Part shown: positions 35,861 to 45,190 of the stretch, in pieces
Layout of the letters: each line of letters starts with the position of its first letter
How positions within the stretch are numbered: position 1 is the stretch's first letter
Assembly (NCBI RefSeq): GCF_010550245.1
Contig: NZ_JAAGLU010000008.1
Location: forward strand, 124,001 to 188,000
DNA length: 64,000 nt
Reading direction: 5' to 3'
DNA from: Streptomyces sp. SID12501
GTDB lineage: Bacteria > Actinomycetota > Actinomycetes > Streptomycetales > Streptomycetaceae
Notes under the pieces: model-generated
What the model was told of the DNA's origin: nothing
The model's input: the letters and a program-made list of their open reading frames with translations, nothing else
The model's database searches: none
Position numbers and translations under genes: made by a program

Positions 35861-36994
35861 TCACGCCCGTGGGTACCTGGTGAGCCAGCCCGGGGAGGAT
35901 CCCGCCGGGCCGTGCAGGGCGGGGCCCTGGGTCATCTCCATCGCGAAGTCGTCCGCCAGGACCAGCATCGTCGGCCGGCCCTCCAGTTCCGCCAGCCAGG
36001 CGGGCGGGAGGGCCGTCTCGCCGTGCAGGGCGCCCAGCAGGCCGCCGGTCAGGGCGCCGGTGGCAGCCGACGGGCCGCCGTGGTTGACCGACAGGGACAG
36101 ACCGTGGCGGACGTCCTCGCCGACCAGGGCGCAGTAGACCGCCACAGCCAGGAGGCCCTCCGCCGTGCCGGCGCCGGCCAGGTCCGCGACCCGGGCGGGG
36201 GACGGGATGCCCTGGCGTACGGCGCCCAGGGCCCGCTGGAGGGCCTCCGCCACCTGCTGGTGGCCGGGTCTGGCCGCCAGCAGGGCCAGCGCCCTCTGAA
36301 CCGCCGTGTCGAGGCTCTCGCCGCGCGCCAGGCCGTGCACGATCACGGCGTACGCGCCCGCCGCCAGGTAGCCCGTCGGGTGACCGTGGGTCTGCGCGGC
36401 GCACTCCACCGCCAGTTGCATCACGAGCTGCGGCTCCCAGCCGACCAGGAGCCCGAAGGGGCCCGAGCGGGCCGCCGCCTCCGCCCCCGCCTCGCCGGGG
36501 TTCTTGGGCGCGTCCAGGGTGCCCATGGTCTCGTCGCCGAGGCCGAGCAGACAGGCGAGGGCCGGGTCGCGGCGGGCGTACAGCCACTCCTCGCGGGCCA
36601 GCCAGCCGTCCTCCTTGCGGCGCTCGTCGGGCCCCCAGTCGCTCTGGGTGGCCCGCCAGCGGCGGTAGGCGCGGTGCAGGTCGGTCGGCGGGTGCCAGGC
36701 GCCGGTGTCGCGGCGCACCTGGGCGCGGATCAGGCCGTCCAGGGTGAAGAGGGTGAGCTGGGTGAGATCGGTGATCGCGCCGCGCCTGCCGTACGCGAAG
36801 GCCAGATCGGTGAGTCCGTCCGCGCCGTACGCCTCGTTGATGGAGTCGAGGGTGAGTCCGTCGAGCGGGGCGCCCAGGGCGTCGCCGAGGGCCGCGCCGA
36901 GCAGGGTGCCGCGGACCCGGCTGCGGAAGTCCTGCTGCTCGGAGCGCCCCCAGATGGCGCCGGACGCGGCACCGGTCACGCCACCGGATGTCAT
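35861..36994 (-). CDS. ADP-ribosylglycohydrolase family protein
   Basis: 377 residues from ATG 36994 (GAGGTG upstream). The fold motifs are VRGTLLGAALGDALGAPLDGL, DLTQLTLFTLDGLIRA and, near the end, LSVNHGGPSAATGALTGGLLGAL. In the classical enzymes the corresponding segments are GDALG, TDDT and GDSD; here TDDT is replaced by TDLTQ and GDSD by NHGGPSA, so the di-magnesium site is altered. It may hydrolyse ADP-ribose linkages with a changed site or be a catalytically weak homologue. Confidence 0.88.
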   Translation of the reverse strand: MTSGGVTGAASGAIWGRSEQQDFRSRVRGTLLGAALGDALGAPLDGLTLDSINEAYGADGLTDLAFAYGRRGAITDLTQLTLFTLDGLIRAQVRRDTGAWHPPTDLHRAYRRWRATQSDWGPDERRKEDGWLAREEWLYARRDPALACLLGLGDETMGTLDAPKNPGEAGAEAAARSGPFGLLVGWEPQLVMQLAVECAAQTHGHPTGYLAAGAYAVIVHGLARGESLDTAVQRALALLAARPGHQQVAEALQRALGAVRQGIPSPARVADLAGAGTAEGLLAVAVYCALVGEDVRHGLSLSVNHGGPSAATGALTGGLLGALHGETALPPAWLAELEGRPTMLVLADDFAMEMTQGPALHGPAGSSPGWLTRYPRA

Positions 36995-37202
36995 CACACC
37001 CACCTCGGACCTCCCTCACAGCATCGTTCGTACGATTGACAGCTCAGCACTGTAATCGACCGGGAACGGTCCGTTCAGGGCCTGTATTGGTATGCGGAAA
37101 GTGACATGAGAGGGCATGAGAGAGCATGAGAAGGCACGAGTAGGCATGAGTGATCCCGGCTGGTCACCAATCGGGAGCCTCAGACACTCCCCTTCGTCTT
37201 CG
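36995..37202. other. Intergenic with short ATGAG-type repeats
   Basis: 208 bp. Around 37105-37151 the sequence contains five imperfect GGCATGAGA-like repeats. No gene seen. Confidence 0.4.
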
Positions 37203-40200
37203 TCATTCCGCGTACCGCCTACTGATCGCCTCCCGCGCCTCCCGCACCCGGTCCAGTCGTACGGCGATCCGCTCCCGCTCCTCCGGCGGGCCGCCCGGCG
37301 CCCCCGCCAGCTCGCTCAGCAGGTCGGCGAGCCATGCCACGTCCACCCACTCCCTCGTCCCCGTGAGCAGGTCGGCGAGGTGTTCGTCCAGGCCCGCCCA
37401 GTCGCCGCGGCCCGCCGCGATCACCGCGTGCAGGAAGCCGGGGGCGCCCTCGGCCAGGTCCCAGCCGGAGGCCAGCCGGTCCGCCTCGCGCCAGACCGGG
37501 CGGGCGCCGTCCCGGCCCCGCTCCCCGGCGACCGCGAGGGCGAGGCAGAAGACGCCGCCGGGCCCGTGCAGGCCGCGCATCCGGTCCGCCGTCTCCCGGG
37601 CGGCCCTCCACTCCCCCGCCTTGCGCTGGGCGCGAGCCAGCTCCTCCAGGCCGGCCGGCTCCGTGAGCCCGTGCCGTGCTGCCTCCGCGAGCGCCGTCGA
37701 CGCGTCCTCCGCACGGCCGTCCAGGAGGTGGATCTGCGCGAGGGTGTGGTGCGCCCAGGCCCGGTCGTCGCCGATCACCAGATAGCGGTGCAGGTCGGTG
37801 CGGGCGTCCTCGGGGCGGCCCACCGCCAGCAGGGTCATGATCCGGCGCATCAGATGCCAGGCCCCGTCCGGGTCTAGCGCGACAGTCCGGTCCAGATCCG
37901 CCAACGCGTCTCCGTACAGCCGTAGTTCGTGGAGTACCGCGCCCCGGCAGCCGATCGCCCACACACTGTCCGGGGCCAGCGCCAGCGCCCGGTCGAGGTC
38001 CGCGCGCGCCTCCTCGAACCGGCCCAGGCAGCGCAGCGCCTCACCCCGGTTCCACAGCGCCCACGCGCTCTCCGGCTCCAACTCGACCGCCCGGTGGGCG
38101 TCTTCGTACGACGCCTCGTATCCGTCGGCCCGCCGGTGTACGACAGAACGCTGCACCAGCGCCCAGGCGTACGCCGGATACAGCTCCAGTGCCTTGTCCA
38201 GGTCGGCCAACGCCTTGTCGTGGCAGCCGAGTCGGCTGTGGGAGACGCCCCGGCTGGCGTACGCCGACGAGTAGGCGGGGTCGAGTTCGAGGGCGCGGTC
38301 GTAGTCGTCGAGTGCGTCCGCGTCGCGGTCGGCGGCCCGGAGCGCGTCGCCTCGCTCGCACGCGACCCAGGCCAGCTCGGGGCCGAGGGCCACCGCCCGG
38401 TCCAGGTCGGCGAGTTGACCGGCCCGCTCCCCGCGCGAGCGGTGCACCCGGGCCCGGCGGACCAGCGCCCACACGTGTTCGGGGTCCAGTTCGAGGGCAC
38501 GGTCGAGGTCGGCGAGGGCGTGTTCGGTGTCGCCTGTGCCGTGCCGGGTGACGCCTCGGGAGGCCCAGGCGCCGGCCAGGTCGGGGCCGAGGGCGATGGC
38601 ACGGTCCAGGTCACGGACGGCTTCCTCGTGGTGGCCGAGGATGCGGTGGTAGTCGCCGCGCACGAAGAGGACGCGGGCGGTGTCGGGGGCCAGTTCGTCG
38701 GCGCGGTCGAGGTCGGCGATGGCGGCGGCGTAGTCGCGCTGTTCGGCGTGGACGACACCCCGGCCGTAGTAGGCGCGCTCCAGCCCGGGATCGAGGGCGA
38801 CGGCCTGTTCGTACTCGCCGAGGGCCTTCCCGTACTCGCCGCTCATCCGCAGTTCGCGCCCGCGCAGCATGCGTGCGACGGCCTGTCCACGCGCGTCGAG
38901 CCCGGCGCGGCCCAGCAACAGCGCGAGCGCGCCGAGCACCCCGCCCTCCTTTCTCTGCCCTCCGCGGCCCTCCCCGTGCCCTCCGTCGTCGGCGTCGGCG
39001 TCGGCGAGCGCGTCGAGGAGGTCGCGTCCCCAACTCCGCACCGCCGGTGCCTCGTTGTCGTCACCCGCCTCCACCAGGACGCGCGCCCACCGCCGGGCGA
39101 CCACCTCCCCTTGGTCGCAGGCGTGGACGACGTCGCGCAGGACGACGGGCAGCGCGGTACGGGGGGACGCGCACAGCAGGTGGTACGACTCCGCGAGCCG
39201 CAGCTCCCGCCACTCTTCCGTCGCCCACAACTCATCGGCTGGGAGCGGTACTTCGACCTCGGCGCGCCAGCCGGCGAAGGTGTCGGCGAGGCCGGTGTGC
39301 TGTTCGGCCCAGCGGCGCGGGGAGCGGTGGCGCTGGAGGCGGAGCATGGGGGCGCGTACGACGTCGTGGTACTGGATGCGGTCGCCGCGGTCGCTCACGA
39401 ACGGCAGCGCCCTCAACCACCCGAACAGCAGGTCGAGTTCGGCGTCGTCCCGCGCCTGCCCGGAAGCGGAAGCCGGGAGGGCGGCGCGGAAGATGTCCGC
39501 GTCCAGGCGCCGGGGAAGAGCGCAGGCGAGGGCGGCGGCCTGGCGTGCGGGGTCGGTCTCCCACTTCAGGAACCGCCCTACGGCGGTGGCGCTCGGGTCG
39601 CCGATGTCGTCCGGGTCGGTGGGGCGGGCCTCGGCGAGGGTCGACACCAGCACCGGCAGCCCGCCGGTGAGCCGCAGCACCTCCTCGACGACCGGCTCGT
39701 CCGTCACACCCTTGTCGGCGAGCAGTCCGCGCGCCTCGGCCTCCGTGAACGGGCCGAGCGGCACCTCGGTGACGAAGTCGGCGAAGCCGCCCCAGCGGCC
39801 GGTGTCGAAGGGACGCTGACCTGCGGTGACGAGGACGAGGTTGGCGGGGAAGGAGAGGTCGCCGTAGCGGTCGGTGGTCATGATGTCGTGCAGCCAGCCG
39901 TCGAGGAAGGGGCCGGTGCGCTCGTACGTGTCGAGGAACAGGACGATCCAGGGCACGGCGGCGCAGATGTCGTCCAGCTCGGTGAGCAGCACCGGCGTGA
40001 GGACGCGCTCGGGCGCGAGGACGAGCTGTACGTCGTCCTGGTTGCGCAGCCGGGCGGCGATCCCGGCCCGGACCCGGTCGGCGCCCTGGGCGATCCGGTC
40101 GGCGTCGAGGGCGCCGGCGAACGGTCCGACGACCGGGATGAGTCCGGCACCGGCGAGCCCGATCCGGGCGACCGTCAGACTGCCGGCCGAGGGACTGCCG

Positions 40201-40610
40201 ACCGGGGAATTCTCGGGCTGCGATTCGAGGCTCGCGACGGCGGACTCGGCCTCGTGCCGCCGCTCCCGATGGGCCGCGAGCAGCCGCTCGAGCTCCTTGA
40301 ACCGCCGCCCCTGGGACGCGAACTGACGGCACATCACCGTCAGCGCCTCGGGAACACTGCCGACGCCCTCGTCGACGTACGCGGTGAGCGCGCCGCGCTC
40401 CTTGGCCTGCTGCTCCAACTCCCTTACCAGGAAGGTCTTTCCGACGCCGGCGTTGCCGTGCACATGGAAGCGGAAGCGGTGACGTTCGTCGTCCGGCGGC
40501 AGGTCGAAGTTGGCCCGGAACGCGGCCCGTTCGGCACCCCGGCCGACAAACCCGGCGCGTCTGCGCTGCTGGATCAGCTGGCGCATCGACGGGCGCGGGG
40601 CCTGGGGCAT
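37203..40610 (-). CDS. STAND-type P-loop NTPase with long TPR array
   Basis: 1135-residue protein. Walker A GNAGVGKT is at residues 52-59, preceded by GFVGRGAERAAFRANF, the usual entry to AAA/STAND modules; the Walker B-like segment is PWIVLFLDTYERTG, and LVLVTAGQRPF follows. A winged-helix-like region (about 380-450) leads to roughly ten tetratricopeptide repeats (about 600-1000), recognisable by ALADLDRALELDP, YSSAYASRGVSH and similar. STAND proteins act as ATP-driven switches in signalling or defence. No effector enzyme domain is visible, so its output is not known. Confidence 0.88.
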   Translation of the reverse strand: MPQAPRPSMRQLIQQRRRAGFVGRGAERAAFRANFDLPPDDERHRFRFHVHGNAGVGKTFLVRELEQQAKERGALTAYVDEGVGSVPEALTVMCRQFASQGRRFKELERLLAAHRERRHEAESAVASLESQPENSPVGSPSAGSLTVARIGLAGAGLIPVVGPFAGALDADRIAQGADRVRAGIAARLRNQDDVQLVLAPERVLTPVLLTELDDICAAVPWIVLFLDTYERTGPFLDGWLHDIMTTDRYGDLSFPANLVLVTAGQRPFDTGRWGGFADFVTEVPLGPFTEAEARGLLADKGVTDEPVVEEVLRLTGGLPVLVSTLAEARPTDPDDIGDPSATAVGRFLKWETDPARQAAALACALPRRLDADIFRAALPASASGQARDDAELDLLFGWLRALPFVSDRGDRIQYHDVVRAPMLRLQRHRSPRRWAEQHTGLADTFAGWRAEVEVPLPADELWATEEWRELRLAESYHLLCASPRTALPVVLRDVVHACDQGEVVARRWARVLVEAGDDNEAPAVRSWGRDLLDALADADADDGGHGEGRGGQRKEGGVLGALALLLGRAGLDARGQAVARMLRGRELRMSGEYGKALGEYEQAVALDPGLERAYYGRGVVHAEQRDYAAAIADLDRADELAPDTARVLFVRGDYHRILGHHEEAVRDLDRAIALGPDLAGAWASRGVTRHGTGDTEHALADLDRALELDPEHVWALVRRARVHRSRGERAGQLADLDRAVALGPELAWVACERGDALRAADRDADALDDYDRALELDPAYSSAYASRGVSHSRLGCHDKALADLDKALELYPAYAWALVQRSVVHRRADGYEASYEDAHRAVELEPESAWALWNRGEALRCLGRFEEARADLDRALALAPDSVWAIGCRGAVLHELRLYGDALADLDRTVALDPDGAWHLMRRIMTLLAVGRPEDARTDLHRYLVIGDDRAWAHHTLAQIHLLDGRAEDASTALAEAARHGLTEPAGLEELARAQRKAGEWRAARETADRMRGLHGPGGVFCLALAVAGERGRDGARPVWREADRLASGWDLAEGAPGFLHAVIAAGRGDWAGLDEHLADLLTGTREWVDVAWLADLLSELAGAPGGPPEERERIAVRLDRVREAREAISRRYAE

Positions 40611-40720
40611 CCGTACGTCTCCTCGTGTCGGGGCAGGTGTCCTGGGTCATCCACCAGTTTGGCCCAACTCATGGACAGGGACGGGGAGACGGCGCCCGAA
40701 CCAATCCATAGGGTTACTCC

Positions 40721-41278
40721 ATGACCACAACAGGTACCCCCCACCCCACCCGTACCGTCCACCCCCCACACACCCCACTCACCCTCGCCGCGACCCTGCT
40801 GACGGCGACGGTCGCGCTCTACATAGCTCTCGTGGCGCTCGGCAACATCACCGACTTCGACTCGAACCAGCAGTTCGTGCGCCATGTCCTCGCCATGGAC
40901 ACCACGTTCAAGGACGACGACCTGATGTGGAGAGCCATCACGTCAAAGGGCCTCCAGGACACGGCGTACGTGGCGATCATCGTGTGGGAGACGCTCGCCG
41001 CGTTCGTCCTCATCGCCGCCACCTGGCTGTGGATCCGCCGCGACCTCGAACAGGCGCGGCGCATCTCGACGTACGGCCTGCTGATGCTGATGCTGCTGTT
41101 CGGCGCCGGTTTCATCGCGATCGGCGGCGAGTGGTTCGCCATGTGGCAGTCGGGCGACTGGAACGGACTGGACGCGGCGACACGCGTGTTCACGCTGAGC
41201 GGGGTGGTGCTGCTGGTGATCCACCTGCCGGTGGGCGCGCCCTCGGCATCCGCCTCCGCCGCGAAGTCCACCGACTGA
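40721..41278 (+). CDS. DUF2165 membrane protein
   Basis: 185-residue small integral membrane protein with four hydrophobic segments (LAATLLTATVALYIALVAL, VAIIVWETLAAFVLIAATWLW, LLMLMLLFGAGFIAI, VFTLSGVVLLVIHL) and the family's NITDFDSNQQFVRHVLAMDTTF motif after helix 1. Function is unknown. Divergent from the STAND gene with 110 bp between starts. Confidence 0.87.
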   Translation: MTTTGTPHPTRTVHPPHTPLTLAATLLTATVALYIALVALGNITDFDSNQQFVRHVLAMDTTFKDDDLMWRAITSKGLQDTAYVAIIVWETLAAFVLIAATWLWIRRDLEQARRISTYGLLMLMLLFGAGFIAIGGEWFAMWQSGDWNGLDAATRVFTLSGVVLLVIHLPVGAPSASASAAKSTD

Positions 41279-41290
41279 CGCACCGGCACG

Positions 41291-41318
41291 CGGGAGGGCA
41301 GCGGCAAGGGCCCTCCCG
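41291..41318 (+). terminator. Hairpin after DUF2165 gene
   Basis: Perfect arms CGGGAGGGC (41291-41299) and GCCCTCCCG (41310-41318), 10-nt loop, 13 bp beyond the stop codon. A GTTCCC tandem repeat (41377-41400) follows in the same gap. Confidence 0.72.
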
Positions 41319-41513
41319 TACAGGGCCCCGTGACGTGAGGGTCGCGGGTACCGGCTCGCGGCCCTCCCCGGGCTCGTTCCCGTTCCCGTTCCCGTTTCCG
41401 CAACCCGGTGGGGGCAGTTGCTTCTTCTCGGTGCAACAACTCACCACGGGGATCCCGGCAGTCGTCGTCAACCCCGGCAGGCGTTGGTAGCCATCGGCTG
41501 TCGTTGCCGTCGG

Positions 41514-42083
41514 CTATTCGACCACCGAGACCGTGGTCCCCGCGGAACCGAAGGCCCAGACGGCGTCCCCGTCCGCGACCCGCATGCGGATACCGCCGGT
41601 CTGTATCCCCGACACCGGCGGAGGCGATGAGCCGTCCAGCGCGTTGGAGAACGCGACGTTCACCCCGGACTTGGCGGCGAAATACACGACGTGCTCGATC
41701 TGTACGCCGTCCGATCCGGTGAGGGCGTCGGTGCGCTTGGACACCGAGTACGTCCCGGGGTCCGGGCTCACCGAGCCCGGCCACACCGCGAACGTACGGC
41801 GGGACTGGTCGCTCGCGTCGACCAGCCAGACCCGCTTCTGCCCGAGCGAGTAGACGACCCGCCGCCCGGTCCCAGACCCGTCCGGCACAGCCGCCTCGAC
41901 GGCCTGGCTGGGCTTGGCGGAGGGCTTCGCCGAGGCGGACGCGGTGGGCCTGGCGGCGGCGGTGGCATGGGGCTGCGGACCCCGCTCGGCCTTCACCGCC
42001 AGTACGGCGACCGCGGCGACCGCGCCCAAGGTCAGACCGGTGACCCAGACCGATGAGGGAAGCCGTCGGGCAGCCACGGTCAC
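41514..42083 (-). CDS. Membrane-anchored L,D-transpeptidase-like protein without catalytic Cys
   Basis: 189 residues from GTG 42083, which GAGGAG precedes. One N-terminal helix (WVTGLTLGAVAAVAVLAV) anchors it, followed by an Ala/Ser/Pro linker. The outer domain aligns by pattern to YkuD L,D-transpeptidases: VVYSLGQKRVWLVDAS, DPGTYSVSK, VEHVVYF-like segment and a final GTTVSVV. The active-site SHGCIR is replaced by QTGGIR, so Cys and His are lost. It should not crosslink peptidoglycan and may be a binding or regulatory relative. My alignment is by eye. Confidence 0.68.
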   Translation of the reverse strand: MTVAARRLPSSVWVTGLTLGAVAAVAVLAVKAERGPQPHATAAARPTASASAKPSAKPSQAVEAAVPDGSGTGRRVVYSLGQKRVWLVDASDQSRRTFAVWPGSVSPDPGTYSVSKRTDALTGSDGVQIEHVVYFAAKSGVNVAFSNALDGSSPPPVSGIQTGGIRMRVADGDAVWAFGSAGTTVSVVE

Positions 42084-42206
42084 GCATCTCCTCAGCAACA
42101 GAACCCGCCGCCGGGTCCTCCGCCGGGGGTCGGATCATCGTACTCCGAGACGCGCTCCGTCCCCGGACGGTCGGGGGCCGGAGAGAGCGTCGAGTGGGTG
42201 CCGACC

Positions 42207-43124
42207 TCAGTCCTGGTGGACGACGTTCCTGCCGGGGCCGCCGCTGAGGGTGTCCCTGCCTGGACCGCCGTAGACCTTGTCGTTCCCGGCGTTCCCGTAG
42301 ATCGTGTCGTTGCCGCTGTTGCCGTAGAGGACGTCGTTGCCCGGGTCGCCAGAGATCCAGTCGTCTCCGGCGCCGCCGCGGATCGTGTCGTTGCCCTTGT
42401 CGATGCCACCGGTCAGAACCTGGTGGCCCGCACTCCCATAGATGAAGTCGTTGCCCGTGCCCCCGTCGGCCTTGCTGTCGACGCCGTCGGCATAGAGCCT
42501 GTCGACACCTTTCTGGCCCGTCACGATGGACCTGTCGCCGACATGGACCGTGTCGTTGCCGTCCTGGGCCTCGACAATCGCGTCGGAGCCCACCGTGACG
42601 TTGTCGTCTCCCTTTCCGGCCTGGATGTAGTTGCCGTCAGCGCTGCCGATGTCGGTCGCCCTGTCATTGCCGGAGCCCAGTTCGATCGAAGCCTGATAGC
42701 CGGTCTGGCCAGTGGTGTTGTTGTAGGTGATCGTGTCGTTGCCGTCGCCGAGATCCATCCGCAGCCCGGAGCCTCCGTACTCGTGGCTGTTCGTGCAGGA
42801 GACCTTGGTGAGGTCCGCGCTGTCGGGACGGGTGCAGCGAGGGTCGTCGTTCACGTGGAGGTCGATGGGGACCACGTCATCGATGACATAGGTGAAAATC
42901 TTGCCGTCGGTCCACGACGTGGTGACGCTCAGCTTGTTGGTCTGACCGGGTGCGGCCGTGTAGTCGAACGTCCGACCGCCCTCGCCGATCACCAGCCTTG
43001 CCGCCGTTGCCGCGGCGTCGGCGGTGGTGGGCAGGGCGACCAAGGCGGTCAGTCCGGTGGTGACGGCCAGCGCCAGGGCCGAGGCCGCGCGGAGCGATCT
43101 GCGGCTGCCGAGGTAAGGGGACAT
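42207..43124 (-). CDS. Secreted RTX-type calcium-binding repeat protein
   Basis: 305 residues from ATG 43124, with GGAGG 7 nt upstream. Signal peptide LRAASALALAVTTGLTALVALPTTADA. The middle shows a beta-rich domain with a Cys pair (DPRCTRPDSADLTKVSC). The C-terminal ~150 residues carry hemolysin-type nonapeptide repeats of GGxGxDx(L/I/V) form, e.g. GGAGDDWISG, GNSGNDTIYG, GGPGRDTLSG, about seven in all. These bind Ca2+ and fold outside the cell. No catalytic domain is seen. Divergent from the arabinofuranosidase. Confidence 0.88.
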   Translation of the reverse strand: MSPYLGSRRSLRAASALALAVTTGLTALVALPTTADAAATAARLVIGEGGRTFDYTAAPGQTNKLSVTTSWTDGKIFTYVIDDVVPIDLHVNDDPRCTRPDSADLTKVSCTNSHEYGGSGLRMDLGDGNDTITYNNTTGQTGYQASIELGSGNDRATDIGSADGNYIQAGKGDDNVTVGSDAIVEAQDGNDTVHVGDRSIVTGQKGVDRLYADGVDSKADGGTGNDFIYGSAGHQVLTGGIDKGNDTIRGGAGDDWISGDPGNDVLYGNSGNDTIYGNAGNDKVYGGPGRDTLSGGPGRNVVHQD

Positions 43125-43429
43125 TGCGCAACCTCCATGAGGGGCAAGCGATTTCAACACCCCCAGGTGACTCACAGCGGATACGGATGGTTGTGCACAA
43201 AGAATCCCCACAGCCTTGCAAGAGTGATTGACGAGCAGGGTGGGGCGATCTACCTTCTGATCGACTTTCCGAACCTGGTTCGAAATTTCGGCCAATTCGC
43301 TTGCCTGGCTGCGTGTTCCACGTCCCCGTTCACCCTCCTCCCCCTCCCCCCACACACACGAGTCGCGCAGCCGCTCACTCCACTCCTGGACCCGCATCCG
43401 CCCCCGCCAGCACCCGCTTGGAGACAACG
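43125..43429. promoter_or_regulatory. Divergent promoter region with palindrome
   Basis: 305-bp region between RTX and GH43 genes, with a distinctly AT-richer segment at 43255-43300. The palindrome CGAACCTGGTTCG (43270-43282) is a candidate operator. A C/CCT-rich tract (43318-43360) lies just upstream of the GH43 start. No CebR box is present. Confidence 0.5.
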
Positions 43430-44818
43430 ATGAGCGCAAGTCCCCAGCCGTCCCGCCGTCTCTTCCTCGGCATGGCCGCCACCGCTCCCCTCGCCATGTC
43501 CGGTGTGATGACGCTGGGCGCCGGCACCGCCCACGCGGCCGACTCGGCGTACGCGATGGTCTACTTCACCGAGTCGACGAGCCTCGGGCTGGGCACCGAC
43601 TACGGCCTCCACCTCGCCGTCAGCCCGGACTCGCTCAACTGGACGCCGCTGAACCAGAACGACCCCGTGGTCACCCCCACCGCGGGCGCCCTCGGACTGC
43701 GCGACCCGTTCCTCATGCGCAAGCAGGACGGCACGTTCGTCGTCCTCGCCACCGACCTCAAGGGCACGGACTGGTCGTACAACAGCCAGTACATCCACGT
43801 CTGGGACTCCGCCGACCTGCGCACCTTCACCGGCTACCGGCGCCTGAAACTCCACGACATGACCACGCACAGCTGGGCACCCGAGGCGTTCTGGGACGCG
43901 AGCCGGGGCCAGTACGCGGTGATCTACTCCTCCGTGAACTCCACCGGCCACAACGTGATCATGGTCAACTACACCAGCGACTTCGTCACGGCGTCGAGCC
44001 CGCAGGTCTTCTTCGACCCCGGGTACGAGGTGATCGACGGGGACATGGCGGTCGGGGTCAACGGCTACAACTACCTGTTCTTCAAGAAGAACCAGACGCT
44101 CGTGTCCGCGCGCTCCACGTCCCTCGACCCGGGCAGCTTCACCGAGTACAGCGCGGGCGTGGCACACGGCGGCACCGAGGCCCCGACTGTCTTCAAGTCG
44201 CTCTCGTCGAACACCTGGTACCTCTGGGGCGACACGTACACGCCGAACGGCGTCTTCTACGCCTGGCAGACCTCCGACCTGGCCTCCGGCACCTGGACCG
44301 CGCTCGACCAGAAGACGTACACCCAGCCGGTCAACTCCAAGCACTGCGGCATCGCGACGATCACGACGGCCGAGTACAACAACCTGCTCACCAAGTGGGG
44401 CTCCCCGGCCTGGAACCGCCTCAAGTCGTACAACTACCCGGCGCGTTACATCCGCCACGCCGACTACAAGGCCCGGATCGACGAGTACCCCTTCGACCTC
44501 TACACCGACTCGGAGTGGAAACTCGTCCCGGGCCTGGCCGACAGCACCGGCGTCTCCTTCCAGTCGGTCAACTACCCCACCCGCTACCTCCGGCACTACA
44601 ACTACGTCCTCCAACTCGACGTCAACGACGGCACGTCGACATTCGCGGGCGACGCGACGTTCTACCGGACGGCGGGCCTGGCGGACAGTTCGTGGGCGTC
44701 CTTCCGGTCGTACAACAACCCGACGCGGTACATCCGCCACTCGAACTACGTGCTGCGGATCGACCCGATCTCCACGACTGCTGGGCAGCAGGACGCCACG
44801 TTCCGGGTGGGTTACTGA
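43430..44818 (+). CDS. Secreted GH43 arabinofuranosidase with CBM42 (AbfB)
   Basis: 462 residues from ATG 43430. Twin-arginine signal SRRLFLGMAATAPLAMSGVM ending AHA. The GH43 five-blade propeller (about 40-320) shows GLRDPFLMRKQDGTFVV, WAPEAFWD with the likely acid/base region, and VIDGDMAV. The C-terminal AbfB/CBM42 beta-trefoil (about 325-462) has three subdomains with the repeating motif YPARYIRHADYKARID, YPTRYLRHYNYVLQLD, NPTRYIRHSNYVLRID. This layout matches exo-1,5-alpha-L-arabinofuranosidase of Streptomyces, which removes arabinose from arabinan or arabinoxylan. Confidence 0.93.
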   Translation: MSASPQPSRRLFLGMAATAPLAMSGVMTLGAGTAHAADSAYAMVYFTESTSLGLGTDYGLHLAVSPDSLNWTPLNQNDPVVTPTAGALGLRDPFLMRKQDGTFVVLATDLKGTDWSYNSQYIHVWDSADLRTFTGYRRLKLHDMTTHSWAPEAFWDASRGQYAVIYSSVNSTGHNVIMVNYTSDFVTASSPQVFFDPGYEVIDGDMAVGVNGYNYLFFKKNQTLVSARSTSLDPGSFTEYSAGVAHGGTEAPTVFKSLSSNTWYLWGDTYTPNGVFYAWQTSDLASGTWTALDQKTYTQPVNSKHCGIATITTAEYNNLLTKWGSPAWNRLKSYNYPARYIRHADYKARIDEYPFDLYTDSEWKLVPGLADSTGVSFQSVNYPTRYLRHYNYVLQLDVNDGTSTFAGDATFYRTAGLADSSWASFRSYNNPTRYIRHSNYVLRIDPISTTAGQQDATFRVGY

Positions 44819-45190
44819 GGCGAGGTTCGCCCCAACTGCCTGAGCAGGTGGGGTTCGTCAACTGCCTGAGCTGAGCGGGCCTTCGGGGCCCTGTCTCGCT
44901 GCCGGTGCACGGGCCATGCCCTTGCACCGGCAGCGACCTCGGCAGTCCGTCGGACACGGTGGCTCTCAACGAAGGATGCTCCCGATGCCCTCGCAGAGGT
45001 GCCCTTCGTCCGAGCCTCGGCTGCCGGCGGAATCGATCGATCTCGCTGACACGCATCGCGCTCGTCGACCCCGGCATGCCGGGCGTCCGACCCGGGGGAG
45101 CCGCCATTGGCTCCTCGGCATACCCAGGCATTGCCCGGAGTTCCCTGGACCGGTCTGGGTGATGACAGCGCGGGACCGCTTCCGCAAGTG
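44819..45190. other. Convergent intergenic region, terminator included
   Basis: 372 bp between GH43 and ATP-grasp genes. It holds the hairpin at 44896-44936. The remainder (44940-45190) has overlapping frames in several directions but none with a start, RBS and family resemblance; I see no gene in it. Confidence 0.5.
44896..44936. terminator. Strong hairpin after GH43 gene
   Basis: Perfect 14-bp arms TCGCTGCCGGTGCA (44896-44909) and TGCACCGGCAGCGA (44923-44936) with a 13-nt loop. Confidence 0.85.

Noticed and set aside
37929..40724. Plus-strand frame (931 aa) opposite the STAND/TPR gene
   Set aside because: Mirror of a regular TPR array; no start context or motifs.
41377..41400. GTTCCC tandem repeat as regulatory element
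   Set aside because: Short, in a convergent gap after a terminator; best seen as simple-sequence slippage.
44940..45190. Possible short genes between GH43 and ATP-grasp
   Set aside because: Frames on both strands overlap each other, lack RBS and resemble nothing known.
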